A stretch of 19,053 nucleotides of DNA from an uncultured Chitinophagaceae bacterium (GTDB lineage: Bacteria; Bacteroidota; Bacteroidia; Chitinophagales; Chitinophagaceae), in assembly GCA_937996595.1 (NCBI GenBank), contig CALKVC010000195.1, forward strand, positions 1-19,053, read 5' to 3'. Both the position numbers and the translations under genes were made by a program. The notes under the pieces are model-generated. The model saw only the letters and a program-made list of their open reading frames with translations, had not been told where the DNA came from and ran no database searches. Below, piece by piece: positions 1 through 6,881 of the stretch (the first letter of the stretch is position 1; each line of letters opens with the position of its first letter).

Positions 1-299
1 TGGATGATTATATAGACACACTGAACAGCCTGATCCTTGGCTGCGGAATCGCTTTTGAATTACCTGTGCTGGCCTATGTACTGGCTAAAATCGGAATCAT
101 ATCGGCAGCATTCCTGCGAACCTATCGTAAATATGCATTTGTAATCATACTGGTGATTGCCGCAATCATTACACCTTCTCCCGACTGGACCAGCCAGTTG
201 ATCGTATCCATACCATTACTTATCCTGTATGAAATAAGCGTGGTAATATGCAGCCGGGTTGATAAACAAAAAGCAAAGGAAGAAAAGGAATGGAGTTAG
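1..299 (+). CDS. tatC: TatC, Sec-independent (Tat) protein translocase subunit, C-terminal part
   Basis: Partial gene entering from the left edge; the first complete codon is at base 3 and the TAG stop is at 297-299, leaving 98 residues. TatC is the multispanning inner-membrane receptor of the twin-arginine pathway, which exports folded proteins. The fragment carries the family hallmark FELPVL, with the conserved membrane-embedded glutamate at fragment residue 19. It then shows a cytoplasmic loop ending RTYRKYA, a hydrophobic span into AAIITPSPDWTSQ, and a last span ending LLILYEISVVIC. A short charged tail rich in Lys and Glu closes the protein. Known TatC proteins are about 240-280 residues, so roughly the last 40 percent is present. 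It is followed 92 bases later by rpiB on the same strand. The call rests on motif recognition. Confidence 0.95.
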   Translation, partial: DDYIDTLNSLILGCGIAFELPVLAYVLAKIGIISAAFLRTYRKYAFVIILVIAAIITPSPDWTSQLIVSIPLLILYEISVVICSRVDKQKAKEEKEWS

Positions 300-338
300 G
301 ATAATGAATTATAACACTGCTTATATATGTTATTATAC

Positions 339-346
339 TAATTTTG
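339..346 (+). promoter_or_regulatory. Candidate Bacteroidota -7 promoter element upstream of rpiB
   Basis: TAATTTTG is an exact match to the Bacteroidota primary sigma factor -7 consensus TAnnTTTG. It lies 45 bases before the rpiB start, in the only AT-rich gap between tatC and rpiB. No good -33 TTG was found at the usual spacing, so the match could be chance in AT-rich sequence. If real, rpiB would have a leader of roughly 40 bases and its own promoter separate from tatC. Confidence 0.4.
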
Positions 347-391
347 TACAGTAAGCAGATTCATTGTTAACCTTATTATCAATAAATCCTC

Positions 392-841
392 ATGTATAAA
401 TTTGATAAGAGTAAACCCATTGCCATTGGTTGCGACCATGCAGGTTTCGATTGCAAAGAAGACCTTATCTCTTTCCTGGAAGGCGAGCAAATGATATTTG
501 AAGATTTTGGAACCTACAATAAAGATTCGGTAGATTACCCTGATTTTGCACATCCTGTTGCCACTGCTGTTGAAAGCGGCCGGGCATCATTCGGTATATT
601 ACTTTGCGGAAGCGCCAACGGAGTTGCAATTGCAGCTAACAAACACCAGGGAATCAGGGCGGCTATTTGCTGGGGTGAAGAACTGGCAGAACTGGCCCGT
701 AAACATAATAATGCCAATATCATCTGTATACCGGCCCGGTTTGTACGGGATGGCGATGCTGAAAAGATGCTGGATGTATTTATGAATACTGCATTTGAAG
801 GAGGAAGACATTCAAACCGTGTTGAAAAAATACCGGTTTAA
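392..841 (+). CDS. rpiB: Ribose-5-phosphate isomerase B (RpiB/LacAB family)
   Basis: 149 residues, the normal length for RpiB. The enzyme interconverts ribose 5-phosphate and ribulose 5-phosphate in the non-oxidative pentose phosphate pathway in the cytoplasm. Visible family motifs are GCDHAGF at residues 13-19 (substrate-binding Asp15 and His16), VDYPDFAHPVA near 47-57, the catalytic-cysteine loop LLCGSANGVAIAANK around Cys72, GIRAAICW, and RKHNNANI with His105. The protein has no signal peptide. The ATG at 392 is preceded by an AT-rich leader with no Shine-Dalgarno site, as is usual for Bacteroidota. The anion-hole loop reads CGSANG where the form I would expect has Gly at the fourth position (CGSGNG or CGTGxG), a small variation unlikely to abolish activity. 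Allose-6-phosphate isomerase activity cannot be excluded from sequence. Confidence 0.95.
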   Translation: MYKFDKSKPIAIGCDHAGFDCKEDLISFLEGEQMIFEDFGTYNKDSVDYPDFAHPVATAVESGRASFGILLCGSANGVAIAANKHQGIRAAICWGEELAELARKHNNANIICIPARFVRDGDAEKMLDVFMNTAFEGGRHSNRVEKIPV

Positions 842-1016
842 GTGAAATTTTCAGATTGGCCTCTTACCTTTTATTCATAAAAAGGGAATCGCCGGTTAAG
901 GCTACGCATACATATCTTATTGCTACCCATATTTCCATTAACCCACACCGCTTATATAAAAAGAAAGCATGATTGGTTCCGTTTCATTATTTTGCTATAA
1001 ATACGATTGAAAGATT

Positions 1017-2600
1017 ATGAAAAAATTATCGCTGATACCTTTATTGGTTCTGGGCATCCAGGCATTCGCCCAACAGGATGATGCATCCTGGTTTGCATCC
1101 ATGATTACAACAGAAGGGCTGCAAAAACACCTTACTGTTATTGCGGGAGAAGAAATGCAGGGCCGAGAAACCGGAACAGAAGGACAGCGAAAAGCTGCCG
1201 CTTATATTGAAAGCCAGTTTAAGGCTACCGGTTTGGGCATGCCTAAAGGAATGGCCAATTATCAGCAATTTTATCCTTTACATAAGGATAGCATGACCGG
1301 TTGCAAACTGATGGCCGATGGCAGGGAACTGGCACAGGGAAGCGATTATATCATTCCTGCTAATACAAATGATAATGGAACCTTTAGCAGTAGCAGCTTT
1401 ATTTTTGCCGGATATGGCATTGAAGATGCAGCTTATAATGATTATGCCGGGCTGGATGTAAAGGGAAAAACCATCATCCTGTTCCTGGGGGAACCCAAAC
1501 AGGATGGCAAATACCTGGTTAACGGAACAAACCGTGGCAGCGAATGGACTTTCCCGGGCCTCTCCAAAAAACTGTTATTGGCTGCTCAAAAAGGCGCTGC
1601 AGGCGTATTGGTTATAAATCCCTTGATGGAAACCTTTAACCAGCGCACCATTGATAACAGTAAAAAGACAAATATGTATTACCCGAGAAACAAGGGTGAT
1701 AAGAAACTTAATTTTGCAAACTTATCGCACGCTGCAGCCAGGGCTTTCTTGGGCAATAATTTTGACAGCCTGCTGAAGCATTCAAAAAACAATATCCCTT
1801 TTAAAAAGGATGATTTGTTTGAAAAAAATATAACTGTTTCATACAATTATACTGAACAGCGGGATGTGATAAATGCCAGCAATGTGCTGGGCATTGTGGA
1901 AGGCACCGATAAAAAAGATGAATATGTTTTTCTAACCGCCCATTACGATCACCTGGGTATGCGTGACGGAAAGATCTATTACGGCGCTGATGATGATGGC
2001 AGCGGAACGGCAGGCATCATTCATATGGCCGAAGCATTTGCAAAAGCCAAGAAAGCGGGTAAAGGCCCGCGCAGAACCGTAGTAATCATGGCCGTTAGCG
2101 GCGAAGAAAAAGGATTGCTGGGCAGTGAATATTACAGTGAAAATCCGGTTTATCCAATGGAGAAGACTTCAGTGGACCTGAATATTGATATGGTTGGAAG
2201 AATTGATACGGAAAGAAAAACAGCCGATACATTGAATTACGTGTATGTGGTGGGACATGATAAACTAAGCAGCGACCTTCCGGTTATCAATGAAGGGGTA
2301 AACAAGAAATACTGCAACCTCGTACTTGATTATAAATTTGACGACCCCAATGACCCTAACAGGATATATTTCCGCAGCGACCATTACAATTTTGCCCGCA
2401 AAGGAGTTCCTGTTTTGTTTTTTTACGACGGGATGCTGAAATCAGATTATCATAAACCTACAGATACTATTGATAAGATCAACTGGCTGCTTTTTGAGAA
2501 AAGGGTGCGTATGATATTTCATACCGCCTGGGAAATGGCAAACAGGGAAGAAATGCTTAAAAGGGATATCCCTTTGCCTGAAAGCGCTTTACAAAGATGA
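1017..2600 (+). CDS. Secreted M28-family zinc peptidase with PA-like domain
   Basis: 527 residues. An N-terminal signal peptide (about 1-19, ending AFAQ) predicts export to the periplasm or beyond. The middle part (about 120-205) resembles a protease-associated domain, with LDVKGKTIILF and GAAGVLVINP. The catalytic M28 domain follows. Its di-zinc ligands can be assigned by motif: His309 (AHYDH), Asp325 (GADDDGSG), Glu364 with the general base Glu363 (SGEEKGLLGS), Asp391 (NIDMVGR) and His479 (DYHKPTDT). All expected metal and catalytic residues are present, so it should be an active aminopeptidase or carboxypeptidase-like enzyme; the exact specificity cannot be read. The gap to rpiB is 175 bases, with only imperfect matches to a -7 element (TTATTTTG at 987-994), so independent transcription is likely but unproven. 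The TGA stop overlaps an ATGATG that opens a 34-codon ORF. Confidence 0.93.
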   Translation: MKKLSLIPLLVLGIQAFAQQDDASWFASMITTEGLQKHLTVIAGEEMQGRETGTEGQRKAAAYIESQFKATGLGMPKGMANYQQFYPLHKDSMTGCKLMADGRELAQGSDYIIPANTNDNGTFSSSSFIFAGYGIEDAAYNDYAGLDVKGKTIILFLGEPKQDGKYLVNGTNRGSEWTFPGLSKKLLLAAQKGAAGVLVINPLMETFNQRTIDNSKKTNMYYPRNKGDKKLNFANLSHAAARAFLGNNFDSLLKHSKNNIPFKKDDLFEKNITVSYNYTEQRDVINASNVLGIVEGTDKKDEYVFLTAHYDHLGMRDGKIYYGADDDGSGTAGIIHMAEAFAKAKKAGKGPRRTVVIMAVSGEEKGLLGSEYYSENPVYPMEKTSVDLNIDMVGRIDTERKTADTLNYVYVVGHDKLSSDLPVINEGVNKKYCNLVLDYKFDDPNDPNRIYFRSDHYNFARKGVPVLFFYDGMLKSDYHKPTDTIDKINWLLFEKRVRMIFHTAWEMANREEMLKRDIPLPESALQR

Positions 2601-2990
2601 TGACAAACATCCTATCGTTTGCCGGCCGTTTGCTGAAATATGGTTACACCCCTGCTTACACGCTGAAAAACGCTTGGCACGATTATTTTACACATATTTA
2701 AGCAGCCCGGTGTACTGTTTACTTTGTTGATTTTCTTTCAGCATCCTGTGCATTTTCACTTTTATCCATATTTTAAAAAGCATTACTTGCACAGGTACCA
2801 ACGGAAAACTGGAAATTCAATTTTAATAGTAGATATGCCTTTTCATATGGACTGGATGGTATCCGGTGCATTTCTTTCCATACACTATTTATACATAAAG
2901 GTATTATGTTGTATAAAATGAACCCGATGATGGAAGAAAGAAAATAGTATAAGATGAATGATTTTCCCTGCATGGTACACACATGCATAC
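2601..2990. other. 390-base gap between the M28 peptidase gene and a small exported-protein gene
   Basis: No convincing gene is seen here. A 34-codon ORF (2597-2701, starting MMTNILSFAGRLL) begins on the ATGATGA that contains the peptidase stop and might be translationally coupled, but it has no recognisable family. A 65-codon ORF at 2724-2921 looks like chance: rich in His, Phe and Tyr, with no domain. Eight-base inverted arms (CCTGTGCA at 2745-2752, TGCACAGG at 2788-2795) are separated by 35 bases and are too far apart for a terminator. A near-match to the -7 element (TACTTTG, one base short) lies at 2720-2726. The promoter of the next gene is probably in the last 250 bases, but no exact element was found. 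Confidence 0.5.
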
Positions 2991-3797
2991 ATGAAAATAC
3001 TCTTATTCATAACCTTATCCTTACTGTTTTGCAGGCATACTTCCTATTGCCAGGATAGAAAAAACCTCTCTTACAGGTACGACAGTTCAATAGCCCGGCA
3101 ATACAAACCTGAAATATTCACCAATGGTTTTATTGACATCATGAATAACGGCCAGGTAAATGCCAGCGCCAGGTTCATCAGGCTGTTTATTGGCGAACCC
3201 GGAAAATTCTCATTCCCCTTATCTGTTTATGGCGGCGTATCTGCAAACAATTTTCAAAACAACAGCAGCCAGCCGGCATTGCGTAACAACGATCACCTGA
3301 TTAACAATTATATAAACCCTTTAAGCGGACTGATTAACCTGTCGGTAGATGGTGTACTCATGAAAAAACGTGCACATGAAAAATTAACCAGGATTGGAAT
3401 GCTGTACCAGGTTGGCGAAAGGGTACTTACCGGCATTAAAAACAGTAGCGGGCAATCAGCAGGAACAGATAAAACAGTGAACTTCCTGAATACATTTTCA
3501 TCAATGGGTATTTACTTCCAGTCAGGCGCCTGGGAAAGGAATAACACGAAAGACCTGGGCATATTCTGGATAGCGCTGCGGTTTATCGGCTGCTATTCAA
3601 ATCCAAACCAGATCAGGGATTTCCTGCCCGGTATAGAAACCAATGGAATTTATTTCGGTTATTCACCGGCGTTTGGAATTGAAATCAATAACCTGGTAAA
3701 TATAAAAGCCATCTATTACAAATACAGCAAGAAACCTGAATTATCCAATACAGTTCCTATCTACCAGTTTTCATTCAATTATTCATTCAGGAAATGA
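2991..3797 (+). CDS. Exported protein of unknown function, probably outer-membrane or periplasmic
   Basis: 268 residues from the ATG at 2991. An in-frame ATG at 2958 exists but would put eleven extra residues ahead of a textbook signal peptide (MKILLFITLSLLF, ending near SYCQ), so the later start is preferred. No known domain was recognised. The mature part is polar with alternating hydrophobic residues, many Asn, Gly and aromatic residues, and several stretches that could be beta strands (RFIRLFIGEP, GIFWIALRFIGCYS, GIYFGYSPAFGIEI). The C-terminus, FSFNYSFRK, has the aromatic pattern common at the ends of outer-membrane beta proteins. There is no lipobox and no T9SS sorting domain. The gene converges on the M1-type peptidase gene with only 26 bases between the stops and no obvious hairpin there. 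An outer-membrane localisation is inference. Confidence 0.75.
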   Translation: MKILLFITLSLLFCRHTSYCQDRKNLSYRYDSSIARQYKPEIFTNGFIDIMNNGQVNASARFIRLFIGEPGKFSFPLSVYGGVSANNFQNNSSQPALRNNDHLINNYINPLSGLINLSVDGVLMKKRAHEKLTRIGMLYQVGERVLTGIKNSSGQSAGTDKTVNFLNTFSSMGIYFQSGAWERNNTKDLGIFWIALRFIGCYSNPNQIRDFLPGIETNGIYFGYSPAFGIEINNLVNIKAIYYKYSKKPELSNTVPIYQFSFNYSFRK

Positions 3798-3823
3798 CAG
3801 GCGATACCCGCCGGCAGCGTTCA

Positions 3824-5695
3824 TCATTTTACTTCATAGTAATTATCAGCCTTATTCACATCTGGCACATAGGTGCTGCCCAGTTGCAACGATTTAACTT
3901 TTTTACGCGAAGAAAAGTTGAGCAACACCGATTTATTGCCTTTTTCCCAAACGGCTATGCTCCGGTGGATGTTTTCTTTGCTTCCGTCAGAATAAATAAC
4001 AGTAAGGTCTATGGGCAACGGTTTACTTCCTTTTGATTCTATAAGCACCTGTTTCAATGTTCCTTTTACAGTAAACTTCGCAATTGCGAGGTCCGGAACA
4101 CCACTGTCGAAAAACCAGCGTTTCCAGAACCAGTTCATATTTTTACCGGAAGCATCATTCATACAGTTGAAAAAATCATACGGGATCGGGTGACGCCCGT
4201 TCCATGTCCTGATATAATGATGCAATGCTTTAAAAAACAAATCATCACCCAGCATATCTTTTACATAGAGATAACCCATAGCCGGTTTTGGATAACTGTT
4301 GATGAACATGGTTGTGCCAACCTGCTGGGTTGTTAATGTAGTTATGGGTAAATCCATTTCGGTGCCCGCCGCATTTTCGTAGCGTGCTACACCATATTCA
4401 TCAACTATACTGCTGTCAATCATCGGTGAAATGAGCCATTCGCCCAGGGTAGCCCAGCCTTCGTCCATCCATCCATATTTTGTTTCATTGGTTCCCATAT
4501 AAAACGGGAACATCGTATGAAATATCTCGTGGTCAGTCAGTTCAATGCTTTCAGCCCTGTCTTCTACCGGGTTATCATTAACCATCATCGGGTATTCCAT
4601 CTGGTCAAGCCCGTCAAATACCGTAATATGGCTGTAAGGAAAGGGCCACCTGGGAAATTGAAAACTCATGGCTTCCACGGTTTTCCTCGCATCTGAAACC
4701 ACCCAGAAATAATCCTTATGTTTTGAATTGAACACTGCGTCTACCCTGGTGCGCCTGCCGGTTAATTTATTGGTTACCACACTGCTGCTTTGCCACATAT
4801 AATGATTGCTCAATGCAAAAACTGCATCCGTCACATCCGATGCTTCAAATATCCATGTATGCTGCTTTTCATCTACAGTGGCATGTTCTGTTGCCAGGTC
4901 GGTGCTGTCAATTACGGTAATATAACCATCTGCCGTTTCCGCTTTCTTTATACGCTCCAGGTATTTGGGTTTAAATATCCTTTCTGCATTTTTCAAATCA
5001 CCCGTTGCCCAAACGGTATAACCTGATGGCACCGTAACTGAAAGATTGAAGTTGCAGAAATCATTATAAAATTCATGTGTGCCAAGATACTGGTTCATGT
5101 TCCACCCGTCTATGTCATCATAAACAGCTATCCTCGGAAAAAAATAGGCAATGAAATAGGCACCCGGTTCAATTTCGCCTGTGCGTAAGTGTGAGTTCCT
5201 GTTAAGGTAATAACTGAAATCCACCTCGAAACTCACAGATTTTCCCGGCAATAACGGGTTAATTAAAACGGTCATGTTTGTTGCTGCAATCCTGTAATTT
5301 TTTTCAGGCAATACCACGTTATCGGCTAACAGTTTTCCGATGGCAACCCCTTCAGTAACATCTTCAGCCTGGAAATTCGCTAACCGTGAAGAACCTTTCT
5401 TATAAATATTGGGGTACAGTTTAAAAACGATTTCCTTCAGTGTATCAGGACTGTTATTGAAATAAACGATATGTTCAGTTCCTTTCAAAAGCCTTGTGGA
5501 AGGCTCAAATGCAACGTCAATATTATAATTTGCCCTGTTCTGCCAGTAATTTTTTCCCGGTAATCCGTTCAGGCTCCTCGTACCGTTATCATATGCTTTT
5601 TTCATATTCAATGGTATGGGCAGTGTAACCTGTGCACCCAATGTTACAGAAAGAGAAACCAGGAATGAAAGAAAGCATATTTTTCTCATCAGCAT
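3824..5695 (-). CDS. Secreted M1-family metallopeptidase (gluzincin)
   Basis: 623 residues with a signal peptide (about 1-21, ending LGAQ). The start may be the ATG at 5695 or the one two codons on at 5689, which gives the more typical MRKI opening. The N-terminal half (about 50-310) fits the beta-sheet domain of M1 enzymes. The zinc site is clear: HEIFH at 389-393 followed by exactly 18 residues and Glu412 (WMDEGWATLGEW), the HEXXH-x18-E gluzincin signature. DQMEYPMMV at 364-372 occupies the place of the GAMEN-type substrate-binding motif, and Tyr475 or Tyr477 is a candidate transition-state tyrosine. The protein probably trims peptides in the periplasm or outside the cell. It starts 24 bases after the hairpin terminator of the upstream gene, so it may need its own promoter; only a 7-of-8 match (TATCTTTA) is visible there. 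The last 90 residues look like a small beta domain. Confidence 0.92.
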   Translation of the reverse strand: MLMRKICFLSFLVSLSVTLGAQVTLPIPLNMKKAYDNGTRSLNGLPGKNYWQNRANYNIDVAFEPSTRLLKGTEHIVYFNNSPDTLKEIVFKLYPNIYKKGSSRLANFQAEDVTEGVAIGKLLADNVVLPEKNYRIAATNMTVLINPLLPGKSVSFEVDFSYYLNRNSHLRTGEIEPGAYFIAYFFPRIAVYDDIDGWNMNQYLGTHEFYNDFCNFNLSVTVPSGYTVWATGDLKNAERIFKPKYLERIKKAETADGYITVIDSTDLATEHATVDEKQHTWIFEASDVTDAVFALSNHYMWQSSSVVTNKLTGRRTRVDAVFNSKHKDYFWVVSDARKTVEAMSFQFPRWPFPYSHITVFDGLDQMEYPMMVNDNPVEDRAESIELTDHEIFHTMFPFYMGTNETKYGWMDEGWATLGEWLISPMIDSSIVDEYGVARYENAAGTEMDLPITTLTTQQVGTTMFINSYPKPAMGYLYVKDMLGDDLFFKALHHYIRTWNGRHPIPYDFFNCMNDASGKNMNWFWKRWFFDSGVPDLAIAKFTVKGTLKQVLIESKGSKPLPIDLTVIYSDGSKENIHRSIAVWEKGNKSVLLNFSSRKKVKSLQLGSTYVPDVNKADNYYEVK

Positions 5696-5718
5696 TTTTT
5701 CTTAAAGATAATAAAAAG

Positions 5719-5749
5719 ACAATGCCCTTTCTGTTGGAAAGGGCATTGT
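5719..5749 (-). terminator. Intrinsic terminator after the deoxyhypusine-synthase-like gene
   Basis: Perfect 12-base-pair stem (ACAATGCCCTTT at 5719-5730 with AAAGGGCATTGT at 5738-5749) and a 7-base loop. Read leftward it is followed by CTTTTTAT, a U-rich tail. It lies 19 bases beyond the stop at 5768, the position expected for a Rho-independent terminator of that leftward gene. It separates this gene from the peptidase gene that starts at 5695. Confidence 0.88.
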
Positions 5750-5767
5750 GGTTAGCGAAATACATTT

Positions 5768-6742
5768 TTACCAGCCGAGTATCCAGGCAAATATCAATGG
5801 AGCTACGATGGTTGCGTCACTTTCAACAATGAATTTAGGTGTATGTATATCCAGTTTGCCCCAGGTTATTTTTTCATTAGGTACTGCGCCGGAATAGGAT
5901 CCGTATGAAGTGGTTGAATCTGAAATCTGGCAGAAATAACTCCAGAATGGAACATCATGCCATTCGAGGTCCTGGTACATCATAGGCACAACACAGATAG
6001 GAAAATCTCCGGCAATGCCACCGCCAATCTGGAAAAAGCCAACGCCTTTCCCTGAAGAATTTTTCCTGTACCAGTCTGCCAGCCAAACCATATATTCTAT
6101 ACCGCTTTTCATGGTTACCGCTTTCAGTTCATTCTTAATTACATAAGAAGCAAAGATATTTCCCATGGTACTGTCTTCCCATCCCGGCACTACAATAGGA
6201 ATATTTTTTTGGGCTGCAGCCAGCATCCAGCTGTTCTTTGGATCAATCTCATAATATTGTTCCAGCACACCGCTCAGCAGCATCTGGTACATGTATTCGT
6301 GCGGAAAATACCGTTCTCCCTTATCATCAGCCTCTTTCCATATTTTATGTATATGTTTCTGCAGTCGCCTGAATGCTTCTTCTTCGGGAATACATGTATC
6401 GGTAACCCGGTTATAATGGTTCTCCAGCAAATCCCATTCTTCCTGGGGGCTCAGGTCCCTGTAATTGGGAACCCTTTTATAATGGCTGTGCGCTACCAGG
6501 TTCATGATATCTTCTTCCAGGTTTGCACCGGTACAACTGATGATACTCACTTTATCCTGCCTGATCATTTCTGCCAGGCTCAGGCCAAGTTCTGCCGTAC
6601 TCATTGCCCCGGCCAATGTAACCATCATTTTGCCACCTTCTTCAAGATGTGTTACATAACCTTTGGCTGCATCCATCAAAGCGGCAGCATTAAAATGCCT
6701 GTAATGATGTTCAATAAAATTGGAAACTGCACCTTTACTCAT
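5768..6742 (-). CDS. Deoxyhypusine synthase-like protein (bacterial DHS family, substrate uncertain)
   Basis: 324 residues, no signal peptide, cytoplasmic. The fold family is NAD-dependent deoxyhypusine/homospermidine synthase. Evidence is the Rossmann-like features (TLAGAMSTAELGLSL at 42-56, SCTGANLEEDIMNLV at 69-83), IPIVVPGWEDSTMGN at 181-195, IGGGIAGDFP at 239-248, and the C-terminal block ITWGKLDI around the active-site Lys296. Eukaryotic and archaeal enzymes transfer an aminobutyl group from spermidine to eIF5A, which bacteria lack, so this protein more likely makes or modifies a small polyamine. Aligned by eye to human DHS, the Glu, Trp and Lys of the E-x(3)-W-G-K segment are kept. The residues matching Asp243 and Asp316 read Asn195 and Tyr283, and the GGGVVKHHI histidine is missing. 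An exact -7 element lies just upstream, and a strong terminator follows. Homospermidine synthase is the main alternative name. Confidence 0.88.
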   Translation of the reverse strand: MSKGAVSNFIEHHYRHFNAAALMDAAKGYVTHLEEGGKMMVTLAGAMSTAELGLSLAEMIRQDKVSIISCTGANLEEDIMNLVAHSHYKRVPNYRDLSPQEEWDLLENHYNRVTDTCIPEEEAFRRLQKHIHKIWKEADDKGERYFPHEYMYQMLLSGVLEQYYEIDPKNSWMLAAAQKNIPIVVPGWEDSTMGNIFASYVIKNELKAVTMKSGIEYMVWLADWYRKNSSGKGVGFFQIGGGIAGDFPICVVPMMYQDLEWHDVPFWSYFCQISDSTTSYGSYSGAVPNEKITWGKLDIHTPKFIVESDATIVAPLIFAWILGW

Positions 6743-6760
6743 AGTAATTGTTTAAGGTTG

Positions 6761-6768
6761 CAAAAGTA
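6761..6768 (-). promoter_or_regulatory. Candidate -7 promoter element of the deoxyhypusine-synthase-like gene
   Basis: On the minus strand this reads TACTTTTG, an exact match to TAnnTTTG. It lies 18 bases before the ATG at 6742, implying a very short leader of roughly 10-14 bases. No -33 TTG was found at good spacing. The position in a 70-base gap between a terminator and a start codon supports it. Confidence 0.5.
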
Positions 6769-6815
6769 AATTTTTTTCTTCAGCCCCCGGTTTTATTAAC
6801 AAGTGAATTTTTACG

Positions 6816-6848
6816 AAAAACCTCCGCTTTTCAGGGCGGAGGTTTTTT
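6816..6848 (-). terminator. Strong, probably bidirectional terminator after the surface-protein genes
   Basis: CCTCCGC (6821-6827) pairs with GCGGAGG (6836-6842) around an 8-base loop. The stem is extended by AAAAA (6816-6820) pairing with TTTTT (6843-6847). The GC core flanked by A and T tracts gives a terminator in either direction. It lies 34 bases beyond the leftward stop at 6882, so it should end the transcript of the two large surface-protein genes. Confidence 0.9.
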
Positions 6849-6881
6849 CAGGTTCTTATATTGTAAGCCTGGTTAAAATAG

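Noticed and set aside
338..811. Antisense and alternate-frame ORFs over rpiB (338-553, 535-723 and 599-811 minus; 546-785 plus)
   Set aside because: rpiB has all family motifs across this span, so the others are shadows.
862..890. Possible hairpin CCTTTT...AAAAGG after rpiB
   Set aside because: Only a six-pair AT-rich stem with an imperfect inner part and no U tail; too weak to call.
2745..2795. Inverted arms CCTGTGCA and TGCACAGG as a terminator for the M28 gene
   Set aside because: A 35-base spacer and no U tract make it a poor terminator; it lies about 145 bases past the stop.
2724..2921. 65-codon rightward ORF in the gap before 2991
   Set aside because: Its composition is unlike a protein (many His, Phe and Tyr), and it has no family motif or convincing start context.
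6209..6769. 186-codon rightward ORF opposite the deoxyhypusine-synthase-like gene
   Set aside because: The leftward frame has clear family motifs. The rightward product is rich in His, Cys and Phe with no recognisable domain.
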